Of a DNA stretch of 64,000 bases, positions 9,054 through 17,424 are shown one piece after another. Under the pieces are notes generated by a model, which saw only the letters and a list, made by a program, of their open reading frames with translations, was not told the origin of the DNA and did not search any database. The position numbers and the translations under genes are program-made. Location of the stretch: NCBI GenBank assembly GCA_963834685.1, contig CAWICW010000020.1, forward strand, positions 186,001-250,000, given 5' to 3'. The DNA is from Palsa-504 sp963834685. GTDB lineage: Bacteria; Actinomycetota; Actinomycetes; Streptosporangiales; Streptosporangiaceae. Positions within the stretch are counted from its first letter, which is position 1; each line of letters starts with the position of its first letter.

Positions 9054-9818
9054 ATGGAACCCACATCCGGGGCGGTGACCGAGGAGACGCAGGCCGTCCC
9101 GGCCGCGCACTCGGTTGCCCTAACCAAGACGTACGGGGTCGGCCAGGCGGCGGTGCACGCCCTGGCCGGTATCACGGTGACCTTCGACCGTGGCCGGTTC
9201 ACGGCCGTCATGGGCCCGTCGGGCTCGGGCAAGTCGACGCTCATGCACTGCATGGCGGGACTGGACCGGCCGACGTCCGGGCAGACGTTCGTGGGCGGGC
9301 TGGAAATCGGGACCCTGGACGACGCCGGGCTGACCCGGCTGCGCCGGGACCGGATCGGCTTCGTGTTCCAGTCCTTCAACCTGGTCCCGACCCTGACCGC
9401 GGCCGAGAACATCGCCCTGCCCCCGGCGCTGGCGGGCCGGAAAGTCGACCAGGAATGGCTCAATTACCTGGTCCAGGAGCTGGGCATCGCCGACGAGCTG
9501 ACCCGCCGTCCCAATGAGATGTCGGGCGGCCAGCAGCAGCGGGTCGCCTGTGCCCGGGCGCTGATCAACAAGCCGGACCTCATCTTCGCCGACGAGCCCA
9601 CCGGCAACCTGGACTCGAATGCCTCCGCCCACCTGCTCTCGTTCCTGCGGCGGTCGGTGACCGAGCTCGGCCAGTCGGTCGTCATGGTGACCCACGACCC
9701 GCGCGGGGCCGCGTACGCGGACCGGGTCGTCTTCCTGGCCGACGGCCAAGTGGTAGGCGAGCTCCAGCAGCCGACCGCCGACTCCATCCTGGAGCGGATG
9801 CGGACCCTGGGGGCCTGA
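9054..9818 (+). CDS. ABC transporter ATP-binding protein, MacB/LolD type
   Basis: A 254-residue ATPase with Walker A GPSGSGKST (54-62), Q-loop in FVFQSFN, signature MSGGQQQR near 156, Walker B LIFADEPTGNLD and the switch His in VMVTHD. The sequence places it with LolD/MacB-type ATPases that power FtsX-fold mechanotransmission exporters. ATG 9054 with AAGGGG nearby is preferred; an in-frame GTG at 9000 also has a GGGAGG. The permease starts one base after its stop, so they form an operon. Confidence 0.95.
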   Translation: MEPTSGAVTEETQAVPAAHSVALTKTYGVGQAAVHALAGITVTFDRGRFTAVMGPSGSGKSTLMHCMAGLDRPTSGQTFVGGLEIGTLDDAGLTRLRRDRIGFVFQSFNLVPTLTAAENIALPPALAGRKVDQEWLNYLVQELGIADELTRRPNEMSGGQQQRVACARALINKPDLIFADEPTGNLDSNASAHLLSFLRRSVTELGQSVVMVTHDPRGAAYADRVVFLADGQVVGELQQPTADSILERMRTLGA

Positions 9819-9819
9819 C

Positions 9820-12333
9820 ATGTGGAACGTCACGATCAAGGGCCTGCTGGCCCACAAGCTCCGGCTGGCGCTGACCGCGCTGGCCATCGTGCTCGGTGTC
9901 ACGTTCATCTCCGGCACGTTCGTCTTGACCGACACTCTGCATAACACGTTCACCGAGCTGTTCGGCAACATCTACGCCAAGGTTGACTTCCAGGTCCGCG
10001 GCGTCGCCCAGCTCGGTAGCGGCGGGAACGCAGTGCGCAACGAGCTGCCCGAATCGCTGCTGACCACCGTCCGCGCCGTGCCCGGCGTCGCCGCCGCCGA
10101 GGGCGAGGTCGAGGGCTACGCCCAGTACATCGGCCACAACGGCAAGGCCATCCAGACCGGCGGCGCGCCGACCCTGAGTGTGAACTTCGACCCGTATCAG
10201 CAGCTCTCCAGCTTGCACCTGATTGCGGGCGGTCCGCCGACCACCTCCAGCGATGTAGTCATGGACGCCGGGACCGCGCAGAAGTACGACTTCACGGTGG
10301 GCCAGCAGGTCCGCATCCTGACCGCCGGGCCGACCCAGACGTTCACCATCAGCGGCATCGCCGACTTCGGGACGGCGAACAACCTGGCGGGGGCGACCCT
10401 GGCCGCGTTCACGCTCCCCACCGCGCAGGCCATCGCCCAGGAGACCGGCAAGCTCGACGACATCAACGTGGTGACCGCTCCCGGCGCGGATAAATCCGCG
10501 GTCCAGCAGGACATCACCAAGATCCTGCCCCCGGGCGTGGAGGTGGTCACCGGGCAGACCGTGGTGAACGAGAGCACGAATTCGATCGATCAGGCGCTGT
10601 CCTTCTTTTCCACCGCGCTGCTGGTCTTCGCGTTCATCTCGCTGTTCGTCGGTGCGTTCACCATCTTCAACACGTTCTCGATCATCGTCGGGCAGCGGAC
10701 CCGGGAGCTGGCCCTGCTGCGCATCGTCGGGGCGAGCCGCCGCCAGGTGTTCCGGTCCGTCCTCGGCGAGGCGGCCATCACCGGGCTCGTGTCCTCGGTG
10801 ATCGGCCTGGGCCTCGGCGTGCTGGCCGCGCTCGGGCTGCAGGCGCTGCTGCGCGGGTTCGGGATCACCCTGCCGCCCGGATCGCTGGTGTTCGAGCCGC
10901 GCACCGCGGTGGTCGGGCTGCTGGTCGGCGTCGGCGTGACCGTCGTGGCCGCGTTCGGGCCGGCCCGCGGCGCCGTGCGCATCCCGCCGGTCGCCGCGCT
11001 GGATGACCGCCGGTCCGGCCCCACCGCCTCGCTCCGGCGCCGGTTCATCGGCGGCACGGCCCTGGCCCTGGTCGGCGTGATCCTGCTGGCCCTTGGGCTG
11101 GCCAAGCCGGCCATTGCGCTCGTCGGCGTCGGCGCGGTCGCCATCTTCCTCGGGGCCGCCACCCTGGCCCCGGCCATCGCCCGCCCGCTGTCCAGCCTGA
11201 TCGGGCGTCCGCTGGCCCGGTTGCTCGGGGAACCGGGCCAGCTCGGGCGGGAGAACTCCATGCGCAGTCCCCGGCGGACCGCGCAGACCGCCTCCGCGCT
11301 CATGGTCGGCCTGGCCCTGGTCGCCGCGATATCGGTGTTCGGCGCCTCGGTGTCCCGGTCGGCCACCAGCAGCGCCGACCAGGCGATCAGCGCCGACCTG
11401 ATCGTGAGCCCCACCGGGTCGGGAGAACTCAGCAACTCGGCGGCTTCGATCGCTTCCCACGTGCCCGGTGTCACCGCGACCAGCACGGTCTACGGCGGGC
11501 AGTTCGAGTTCCAGAACACGCTGTCCAAGCTCGCCGCGGTATCCACGAATAACCTGGCCAGCACGGTGATCCTGCGCATGACGTCGGGTTCCTCGGCCGC
11601 CCTGGCCCAGGGCGAGCTGCTCATCGACTCGACTACCGCGCAGAACAAGCACCTGGCGGTCGGCGACACCGTGCCGGCCAGGTTCGCCCTGACCGGCCCG
11701 GCCACCCTGCGCATCGGCGGGATCTACGAAGCCAACGCCCTGATCGGCAGCTATGTGGTCAGCTCCGCGTTCTTCCTGTCCCACTACCCGGCCCAGCCTC
11801 CGGGCGCGCTGCTGCTGCGCACCAACGGCAGCACCGCGGTGGACAACGCCGTCACCAACGCGCTGGCCCCCTACCCGAACGTCCAGGTCCAGACCAGGGC
11901 CCAGTACGAGCAGGCCCAGGTGTCCGCAGTCAACCAGATACTCGGCCTGGTCTACGCGCTGCTCGCCCTGGCCGTGATCATCGCGGCGATCGGGATCGTG
12001 AACACGCTCATGCTCTCGGTGTTCGAGCGCACCCGCGAGATCGGCCTGCTGCGCGCGGTCGGCATGCGCCGGCGCCAGGTCCGGACCATGATCCGGTCCG
12101 AGGCGGTGATTCTGGCCATCTTCGGCGCCATCATCGGGATCATCATCGGCACCGGCATGGGCATCGCGCTGGTCTCGTCGCTGAAGAATCAAGGCATCTC
12201 CGACACCGTGGTGCCCTACTCCAGCCTGGTGATCTTCCTGATCCTGGCCGCTCTGCTCGGACTGGTCGCCGCGAGCTGGCCGGCCCGCCGGGCGGCCAAG
12301 CTGGACGTGCTGGCCGCCATCGCCGCCGAGTAG
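9820..12333 (+). CDS. FtsX-like/MacB-type ABC transporter permease
   Basis: An 837-residue permease. One membrane helix (about 15-37) leads into an extracytoplasmic MacB-type periplasmic-core domain. A first FtsX block follows (about 255-400, containing VGQRTRELALLRIVGASRRQ), then another helix pair, a second extracytoplasmic domain and a second FtsX block near the C-terminus (FERTREIGLLRAVGMRRRQV). The duplicated layout is standard for actinobacterial exporters handling peptides, lipids or antibiotics. It pairs with the ATPase one base upstream. The substrate cannot be told from sequence. Confidence 0.94.
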   Translation: MWNVTIKGLLAHKLRLALTALAIVLGVTFISGTFVLTDTLHNTFTELFGNIYAKVDFQVRGVAQLGSGGNAVRNELPESLLTTVRAVPGVAAAEGEVEGYAQYIGHNGKAIQTGGAPTLSVNFDPYQQLSSLHLIAGGPPTTSSDVVMDAGTAQKYDFTVGQQVRILTAGPTQTFTISGIADFGTANNLAGATLAAFTLPTAQAIAQETGKLDDINVVTAPGADKSAVQQDITKILPPGVEVVTGQTVVNESTNSIDQALSFFSTALLVFAFISLFVGAFTIFNTFSIIVGQRTRELALLRIVGASRRQVFRSVLGEAAITGLVSSVIGLGLGVLAALGLQALLRGFGITLPPGSLVFEPRTAVVGLLVGVGVTVVAAFGPARGAVRIPPVAALDDRRSGPTASLRRRFIGGTALALVGVILLALGLAKPAIALVGVGAVAIFLGAATLAPAIARPLSSLIGRPLARLLGEPGQLGRENSMRSPRRTAQTASALMVGLALVAAISVFGASVSRSATSSADQAISADLIVSPTGSGELSNSAASIASHVPGVTATSTVYGGQFEFQNTLSKLAAVSTNNLASTVILRMTSGSSAALAQGELLIDSTTAQNKHLAVGDTVPARFALTGPATLRIGGIYEANALIGSYVVSSAFFLSHYPAQPPGALLLRTNGSTAVDNAVTNALAPYPNVQVQTRAQYEQAQVSAVNQILGLVYALLALAVIIAAIGIVNTLMLSVFERTREIGLLRAVGMRRRQVRTMIRSEAVILAIFGAIIGIIIGTGMGIALVSSLKNQGISDTVVPYSSLVIFLILAALLGLVAASWPARRAAKLDVLAAIAAE

Positions 12334-12351
12334 GTCCGCCGGCAGCGAAAT

Positions 12352-12387
12352 CTCAGCGTACGGGCGGGATCCCGCCCGTACGCTGAG
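12352..12387. promoter_or_regulatory. 36-bp perfect palindrome ending two bases before the popR start codon
   Basis: CTCAGCGTACGGGCGGGA is followed directly by its exact reverse complement (18-bp arms, no loop bases). It sits between the permease stop (12333) and the popR ATG (12390). As DNA it could be an operator or autoregulatory site. As RNA it could terminate the ABC operon or hide the popR start. No ribosome site fits between it and the ATG. Confidence 0.75.
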
Positions 12388-12389
12388 TT

Positions 12390-12740
12390 ATGGCCGAGCG
12401 TGCGAAGGTCTACCCGCTGCGGCGAGCCCCCTCGCCCCGAACGCCGCGTCCAGAGCCTTTGTGGCGGGAGGTGCTCGGTCAGCGTCTGCGTACGCTGCGC
12501 CTGGATCAGCAGGAAACCCTGGCCGAGACCGCGGGCCGGGCCGGGATCTCGCCCCAGTACCTGTCCGAGATCGAGCGTGGCCGCAAGGAGCCGTCGAGTG
12601 AGATGATCGCGGCCCTGGCGGGCGCGCTGGGGACTACGCTCATCGGGCTGACCGAGCAGGTGACCGACGATCTGCGCCGCCAGCAGGCGGCCTGGGCGTC
12701 GCGTGCGTCCGGCCCGGTGATGCTGTCGCTCGCGGCCTAA
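12390..12740 (+). CDS. popR: PopR/ClgR-type XRE regulator of clp genes with an LAA C-terminus
   Basis: A 116-residue helix-turn-helix protein. The N-terminal basic arm leads to an XRE HTH (about 27-85: LGQRLRTLRLDQQETLAET, GISPQYLSEIERGRKEPSSE), closely matching the ClgR/PopR activators of actinobacterial clp genes. The protein ends in SLAA. In Streptomyces lividans PopR activates the clpP3-clpP4 operon and its terminal alanines mark it for ClpP-dependent degradation. Here the gene overlaps the end of a convergent clpP pair by four bases, which supports PopR over ClgR. A 36-bp palindrome abuts the start; no ribosome site is evident. Confidence 0.82.
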   Translation: MAERAKVYPLRRAPSPRTPRPEPLWREVLGQRLRTLRLDQQETLAETAGRAGISPQYLSEIERGRKEPSSEMIAALAGALGTTLIGLTEQVTDDLRRQQAAWASRASGPVMLSLAA

Positions 12741-13351
12741 CCAGATGCCCCCTCGGCGTCCGCCGACCGCTGCCCCAGCACCTGGTCTACGATCCCGTAG
12801 GCCAGCGCGGCCCGGGCATTGAGCACCCGGTCCCGGTCGGTATCCGCACGCAGCGTGGGCACGGACTGGCCGGTGTGCGCGGACAGGATCGCCTCGATGT
12901 CGGCCCGCATCCGGACCAGCTCGTCGGCCTGCAAGATCAGGTCCGGGATCGGTCCCTGGCCGCGTGCGGCCGGCTGGTGCAGCACCACCCTGGCGTGCGG
13001 CAGCAGGGCTCGCCGGCCCGCCGTACCGGCCGCCAGCAGCACGGCGCCCACGCCGATGGCCTGGCCCACGCAGGTCGTGGCCATCGGCGCCTGGATGTAC
13101 TGCATGGTGTCGTACACCGCGAGCATGGACGGCAGGTCGCCGCCCTCGCAGTTGATGTACAGGTTGATCTCCAGGTCCTGGCTTTCGGCCTCCAGGTGCA
13201 GCAGCTGGGCGATGAGCGTGTTGGCCACGCCGGGGTCGATCGCGGTGCCGAGGTACACGATCCGCTCGGTGAGCAGATGCGAGTAGACGTCCATGATCCG
13301 TTCGCCCCGCGGATGCTGGGCGATGACGTTGGGGATCGTGTAGCTGCTCAT
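12737..13351 (-). CDS. ClpP-fold protein with the catalytic serine replaced by glycine
   Basis: A 204-residue ClpP-family protein. The usual GQAASMGA serine loop reads GQAIGVGA (96-103), placing Gly100 where the nucleophile should be (codon GGC). His125 in RVVLHQP and Asp170 in ADTDRD are kept, as are the oligomer-forming helices. It should be unable to cleave peptides by itself, like ClpR subunits, but could form a mixed barrel with the active neighbour. Its ATG overlaps the stop of that gene (ATGA), so the two are translated together. It corresponds by context to one subunit of the PopR-controlled ClpP3/ClpP4 pair. Confidence 0.88.
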   Translation of the reverse strand: MSSYTIPNVIAQHPRGERIMDVYSHLLTERIVYLGTAIDPGVANTLIAQLLHLEAESQDLEINLYINCEGGDLPSMLAVYDTMQYIQAPMATTCVGQAIGVGAVLLAAGTAGRRALLPHARVVLHQPAARGQGPIPDLILQADELVRMRADIEAILSAHTGQSVPTLRADTDRDRVLNARAALAYGIVDQVLGQRSADAEGASG

Positions 13352-13992
13352 GCTGTGCTCATTTCCGGGCCCTTTAGCCCGATCCGGTGCCGTCTGGCCG
13401 GCATGATCTGGCCGAACGACCCGACGATCTCGTCGATGAAGCCGTACTCCTGGGCCTCGGCGGCGGTGTACCAGTGGTCGTGCAGCGAATCGTCGAAGAT
13501 GCGCTCCACCGGCTGGCCGGTGTCCTCGGCGATCAGGCCAAGCACCGTGTCGACCGTGTGCCGCAGGTCGTCGGCCTGGACCTCGATGTCGACCGCGCTG
13601 CCGCCGATGCCCGCCGAGCCGCGGTGCATCAAGATGCGCGCGTGCGGCAGCGCGAACCGCTTGCCCTTGGCCCCGGCCGAGAGCAGGAACTGCCCGGCGC
13701 TGCAGGCCAGCCCGAGCGCCAGCGTGGAGACGTCGCACGGCACCAGCCGCATGACGTCCCGGATCGCGAGCATGGACGGGACCGATCCGCCGGGGGAGTG
13801 GATCCACAGCGCGATGTCGGCGGCCGGGTCCTCCACCGCGAGGGTCAGCAACTGGCTCGCGAGCAGCGTCCCGTTGTCGTCGTCAAGCACTCCGTCCAGC
13901 ACCAGGATCCGCTGAATTAGCAGCTGCTCCCGGACCCGCTCGCTGAACAGGGGGTTCTTCTCGTCATGAGCCATGCCTCCAGCCTGCGCCAT
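13348..13992 (-). CDS. clpP: ATP-dependent Clp protease proteolytic subunit (catalytically complete)
   Basis: A 214-residue ClpP with an intact triad: Ser98 in LACSAGQ, His123 in ILMHRG, and Asp168 in the FDDSLHD segment aligned to the usual Asp. GSVPSMLAIRDVM and YGFIDEIV are typical family segments. It is the first gene of a two-gene operon whose second gene is the serine-less homologue. ClpP barrels degrade proteins delivered by ClpX or ClpC; no such ATPase gene is near. Starts at 13992 or 13974 are both possible. By context this is a ClpP3/ClpP4-type rather than the housekeeping ClpP1/P2 pair. Confidence 0.93.
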   Translation of the reverse strand: MAQAGGMAHDEKNPLFSERVREQLLIQRILVLDGVLDDDNGTLLASQLLTLAVEDPAADIALWIHSPGGSVPSMLAIRDVMRLVPCDVSTLALGLACSAGQFLLSAGAKGKRFALPHARILMHRGSAGIGGSAVDIEVQADDLRHTVDTVLGLIAEDTGQPVERIFDDSLHDHWYTAAEAQEYGFIDEIVGSFGQIMPARRHRIGLKGPEMSTA

Positions 13993-14049
13993 GGCCGTCC
14001 CGGAAATCCTCGTCCGCTGCTGCAGGCAGATCTGCTCACGGCAGCGCGA

Positions 14050-14433
14050 TCAGTCGTCATCGCGGCAGAGACAGAAGGGGTGGCCGGCTGGGTCGAAGAG
14101 CACCCGGACATTGTCCTGCGGCTGGTCGGCAGCGACCGAGGCTCCGAGGACGACTGCCTCGGCGACCGCGGAGTCGAGGTCTCCGACCTGGAAGTCGAAA
14201 TGCATCATCGGGCGCTGCTGCCCGTCGACGGGCGGCCACACCGGGGCCTGGTAGCCGGTCGCCTCCTGGAACACGACATAGATCGATCCCTCGGGAGCGA
14301 CAAGGATCGTCGTGCCCGGCTCCTCGTGACCGATGTTCCACCCGAGCAGCCCTGAGTAGAACCTCGCCAACGCACCGGGGTCAGGTGCCTCGATCGCGGT
14401 TCCCCACCACATTCCCTTCGTTCGAGATCGCAC
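14050..14433 (-). CDS. VOC family (glyoxalase/bleomycin-resistance-like) protein
   Basis: GTG at 14433 with GGGAGG seven bases upstream gives 127 residues. The fold has one and a half beta-alpha-beta-beta-beta modules: IEAPDPGALARFYSGLLGW, then MMHFDFQVGDLDSAVAEAV, closing with VLFDPAGHPFCL. His and Asp/Glu positions are compatible with a metal site, but the substrate cannot be inferred. It is a single gene between the clpP operon and the FHA-flavoprotein, transcribed leftward. Confidence 0.85.
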   Translation of the reverse strand: MRSRTKGMWWGTAIEAPDPGALARFYSGLLGWNIGHEEPGTTILVAPEGSIYVVFQEATGYQAPVWPPVDGQQRPMMHFDFQVGDLDSAVAEAVVLGASVAADQPQDNVRVLFDPAGHPFCLCRDDD

Positions 14434-14674
14434 CCATACACCTCCCAGGAGAGTGCCTTTACCAGTCATATTGGCACTGCAGAGCCCGGTGCGGACGTTC
14501 TACCTCCGCGATCGTGACCTAAGAGAGGGGTCCCATGAACGGCGGCCCAGGCGATGCCTGGGCGCCACGCGCCTACGCCGCCTTCCGGGAGTTCGCCGGT
14601 GAGGACGCTGGCTGAAAGGGTTTCCAGGCACGGCAAGCTCGGTTACGGTAAGCCAGTCGAGCGGGAGCAATGCG

Positions 14675-16483
14675 ATGGTAGCCACGGTTGTCGGGCTTCA
14701 AGGTGCCCTGGCGGGAAAGCGTTTCAAGGTCGGCAGCGAGTCGATTACATTCGGCCGCGACGATGAGAACGATGTCGTCCTCACCAACCTGCTGACCTCG
14801 CGTGTGCATGCCGAGCTGCGGCACGAGGACGGCGGCTATGTCCTTCACGACCGCGGCAGCGGCAATGGCACCTGGGTCAACGGCAGGCGCGTGACCGTTC
14901 ACCGCCTCCAGCCCGGCGACGAGATCGTGATCGGCGGTGAGGCTTTCCGCTTCGAGACGTCAGTTTCCATGCCTGCCTTGCGCGTCACGGTAACCGGGGG
15001 CGGGCCGGTCGGCCTCAGCTTTGCCCTGCTCCTGGAACATCTGATGGGGCCGCGCGTGACGATCAAGGTCTATGACACCCGCTGGCTGCGGGATGGCGAC
15101 CGGGTCGTGTGGAAGACCGCTGACCAGGGTAATGTGCGCCGCCAGCAAGTCGTGACCATCCAGAGCCGCCAGTACTTGAAGCTTCCGCCGGAAGTCCAGG
15201 AGCGCCTGTTCATCCCGGGCGCCTATTCCGAGATGTGGCCCAAGGGCCCGGACTCGATTCAGGATCTCGGGCCGCGCAATGTCCGGATCGCGTACGTCGA
15301 AGATCAGCTGCTCGCCGTCGCGAACGACAGGCCTGACCGTATCCAGCTCATTCCGGAACGCTTCGACCCTGCCTCGGCCGAAGCCGACCTCGCGGGACAG
15401 CACGTATTGGCGATCTGCGAGGGCAGCCGCTCGCGCACGCTGGAGCACTTCGCCCGGAACTTCGGTGCCTGCGACTCGTCGATGTACGCGCTTGATGGCA
15501 CGCAGGTGCAGGACATGGTGCTCGGCCTGCGGGTGAAGTCCGAGCTCTCGGACCCCATGGCGGTCTTGCTGACCGTGGCCCAGAACCGCTTCCTGCTGAA
15601 CTCCCTACGCGGCGAGGGCTTCCTGAACATGCGGCTGACCGATCAGGAGGCTCGGGAAGCGGTCGGGATCGACCCGGTCCGGCGGGTGTTCACCGACTGT
15701 ATCCAGGCCACGCCCTGCGTGCTCGAGCTGAGGGCCGGCCGCGAGTTCTACTGCGCCGGGCATCACGCCCTCTTCCTGCCGGCCTTGCTCCAGGGATCGG
15801 GCTTGTGGGCACGGGTGCAGGAAGGACTGCGGTTGTTCGGGGTCCCGCCGGAGAACCTGAGCGCGGTGACCGGCTTCCGGCTGGATATGGTGCAGCGGCC
15901 GCGCTTCACCGCCGAGCTGTACCCGAGGACGGCGACGGCGCCGGGAACGTTCGGATTCCTGCTCGGCGATACGGCAAATGCGATTCACTTCTGGCCGGGA
16001 CGCGGCCTCAATAGCGGACTGGCCTCGGTCATCTCGCTGGCGAGGTGCCTGGCGGCGTCCTGGCGCGGAAACGCTCTGCGAGACGCGGACTTCGTCCGCC
16101 ACGAAGCGGTGATGGCGATGCTGCAATACCGGCACAAGAGCCGGGCGTGGCGGCAGATGGTGACGACCGACACGGAGGGGAACGTGCGGGCGATCAAGGA
16201 CCAGATCGCTCTGGGGATCGCGGAAGCGGAGCAGGGAGCCTACGACAAGGAAAGCGACCTCAATGCGCTGATGGAGCGGCTGAGCCGGATCCGGAGCCGG
16301 CTGGAACGCCGTGTCGACGGCCTGCCGGACGACACGACCCTGCGGGCCCACCTGGAGCGGCTTCCCGGGCAGACACTGCACACGCTGCTGGTGAGCGAGC
16401 CCTGGGACACCAGCAACGTCGGCGGGGAGGAGGTCGACGTCGACTGGCTCCTCGATTTGCCGCCCGTCCCGGAGATGGCGTAG
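14675..16483 (+). CDS. FHA domain fused to a FAD-dependent monooxygenase-like protein
   Basis: A 602-residue fusion. Residues 1-95 form a forkhead-associated domain with the key residues Arg28 (FGR), Ser42 and His45 (TSRVHAE) and Asn64-Gly65 (GSGNGTWVNG), so phosphothreonine binding is expected. From residue 102 a flavoprotein begins with dinucleotide motif VTGGGPVGLSFALL (GGGPVG 108-113). A late FAD motif GFLLGDTANAIHFWPGRGLN lies near 425, and a C-terminal helical part contains SRIRSRLERRVDG. FHA domains usually serve Ser/Thr-kinase signalling; joining one to a monooxygenase-like enzyme is unusual. No kinase gene is adjacent. Start chosen at ATG 14675 with GGGAG upstream. Confidence 0.85.
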   Translation: MVATVVGLQGALAGKRFKVGSESITFGRDDENDVVLTNLLTSRVHAELRHEDGGYVLHDRGSGNGTWVNGRRVTVHRLQPGDEIVIGGEAFRFETSVSMPALRVTVTGGGPVGLSFALLLEHLMGPRVTIKVYDTRWLRDGDRVVWKTADQGNVRRQQVVTIQSRQYLKLPPEVQERLFIPGAYSEMWPKGPDSIQDLGPRNVRIAYVEDQLLAVANDRPDRIQLIPERFDPASAEADLAGQHVLAICEGSRSRTLEHFARNFGACDSSMYALDGTQVQDMVLGLRVKSELSDPMAVLLTVAQNRFLLNSLRGEGFLNMRLTDQEAREAVGIDPVRRVFTDCIQATPCVLELRAGREFYCAGHHALFLPALLQGSGLWARVQEGLRLFGVPPENLSAVTGFRLDMVQRPRFTAELYPRTATAPGTFGFLLGDTANAIHFWPGRGLNSGLASVISLARCLAASWRGNALRDADFVRHEAVMAMLQYRHKSRAWRQMVTTDTEGNVRAIKDQIALGIAEAEQGAYDKESDLNALMERLSRIRSRLERRVDGLPDDTTLRAHLERLPGQTLHTLLVSEPWDTSNVGGEEVDVDWLLDLPPVPEMA

Positions 16484-16497
16484 CGACGCGGCTGATC

Positions 16498-16683
16498 TCA
16501 TTCGCGCCGGCTGGTCCACACCGAGACATAGGCAGGTTCCAGTGCCGCCTGCACGACGCGGGCTAGGTCCACGCAGACGGTGTCCAGGTCGACCGCGTCC
16601 TTCAGCCGGGCCGCGAACGCGGCCACGGTCTGGTCGGCGTCATACCGGGCCCGGTTGAACCGCCGGTCCACCCGCCGCTGCAC
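16498..16683 (-). pseudogene. C-terminal remnant of a membrane sensor related to the gene at 34242
   Basis: The leftward frame reads RRVDRRFNRARYDADQTVAA, then FAARLKDAVDLDT, and ends TSRRE. It is clearly homologous to the last 60 residues of the membrane protein at 34242-35480 (VDRKFNRTRYDADRTLTAFA...). No membrane segments precede it; upstream of about 16683 the frame is unrelated. It is a tail fragment of a third member of this family in the window. Confidence 0.75.
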
Positions 16684-16798
16684 GCCCGTTACCGCATCGT
16701 TACGGCAATAGTGTCGTCCGGCCATTCAGGCGTGGCGGCAGGGCTGGCCCCGGAAGCGCGCGCTTAACCCCGCCAGCGCGGGGAGCACCTGACCTGGA

Positions 16799-17008
16799 TC
16801 AGTGGTCGGGTTCGTACTTGAAGGAGAGCTGGAGCTTGGTGCGATAGGTGATCGTCCCGCCCTCGTCCAGGTGAATGTCCTGCTTGACCACCTCGGCCAC
16901 CCGCAGATCGCGGATCGTCCCGGCGGCGGTCCTGATCGCCTCGGCCGCCGCGTCTTCCCATGAAGTGCTGCTTGTCCCGATGATCTCGGTCACCCTGTAC
17001 ACGCTCAT
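16799..17008 (-). CDS. Dodecin family flavin-binding protein
   Basis: ATG at 17008 with AGGAGAG gives 69 residues, the standard dodecin size. Dodecins form hollow dodecamers that bind pairs of flavins. The family pattern is present: VYRVTEIIGTSSTSWEDAA, with the Trp that stacks on the isoalloxazine ring, a central helix AIRTAAGTIRDL, and a final strand pair ending QLSFKYEPDH. It probably buffers flavin, fitting a region rich in flavoproteins. Single-gene unit. Confidence 0.93.
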   Translation of the reverse strand: MSVYRVTEIIGTSSTSWEDAAAEAIRTAAGTIRDLRVAEVVKQDIHLDEGGTITYRTKLQLSFKYEPDH

Positions 17009-17424
17009 AACGCTCTCCTTTGACCACGTGCGCCCGCTCCGGGGCTGCTGCCGCCAGCTTGTCACAGAGCCACCCTGCCCGGTCGTCGATGCGGGCAGAT
17101 GATCGCCGAGAGCGCCGACCCGGGCACCCCTCATCGATCCCGCCGCCCAGCTGCCCGCCGCGATCCTCGCCGATTGCCAGAACCTCAGCCCGGGCACCGC
17201 CGTCTGCCGGATGCACCAGGCAGGTTACCGAGTAGAAATTATTGCTTGTTTCCGGATTGCAGGCGTAACTTGAGCAGCAGGTATAAGGCGCTGGCTCCTC
17301 TTGGTCGGGGTCCCGGTGCTCGTGGCCGCAGGTTCCCCGGGATCGCTCCGGCCGCGAGGTTCTTCCAGCTGGTCACCTAGGTGAGAAGCGGGACGTCTGG
17401 ACGCGCAGTGAGGGGCAGGCGGCT
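17009..17424. other. Gene-free region between dodecin and prpE
   Basis: About 415 bases without a supportable gene. An AT-richer patch at about 17232-17290 (including gaaattattgcttgtttcc) may hold promoter elements for the rightward prpE. A GAGGGG ribosome site lies just before the prpE ATG. I see no RNA gene or repeat. Confidence 0.5.

Noticed and set aside
9682..12192. 836-codon open frame on the minus strand
   Set aside because: It is the antisense shadow of the FtsX-type permease. Its product is Gly/Arg/His/Asp-rich with no fold, as expected for the opposite strand of GC-rich coding DNA.
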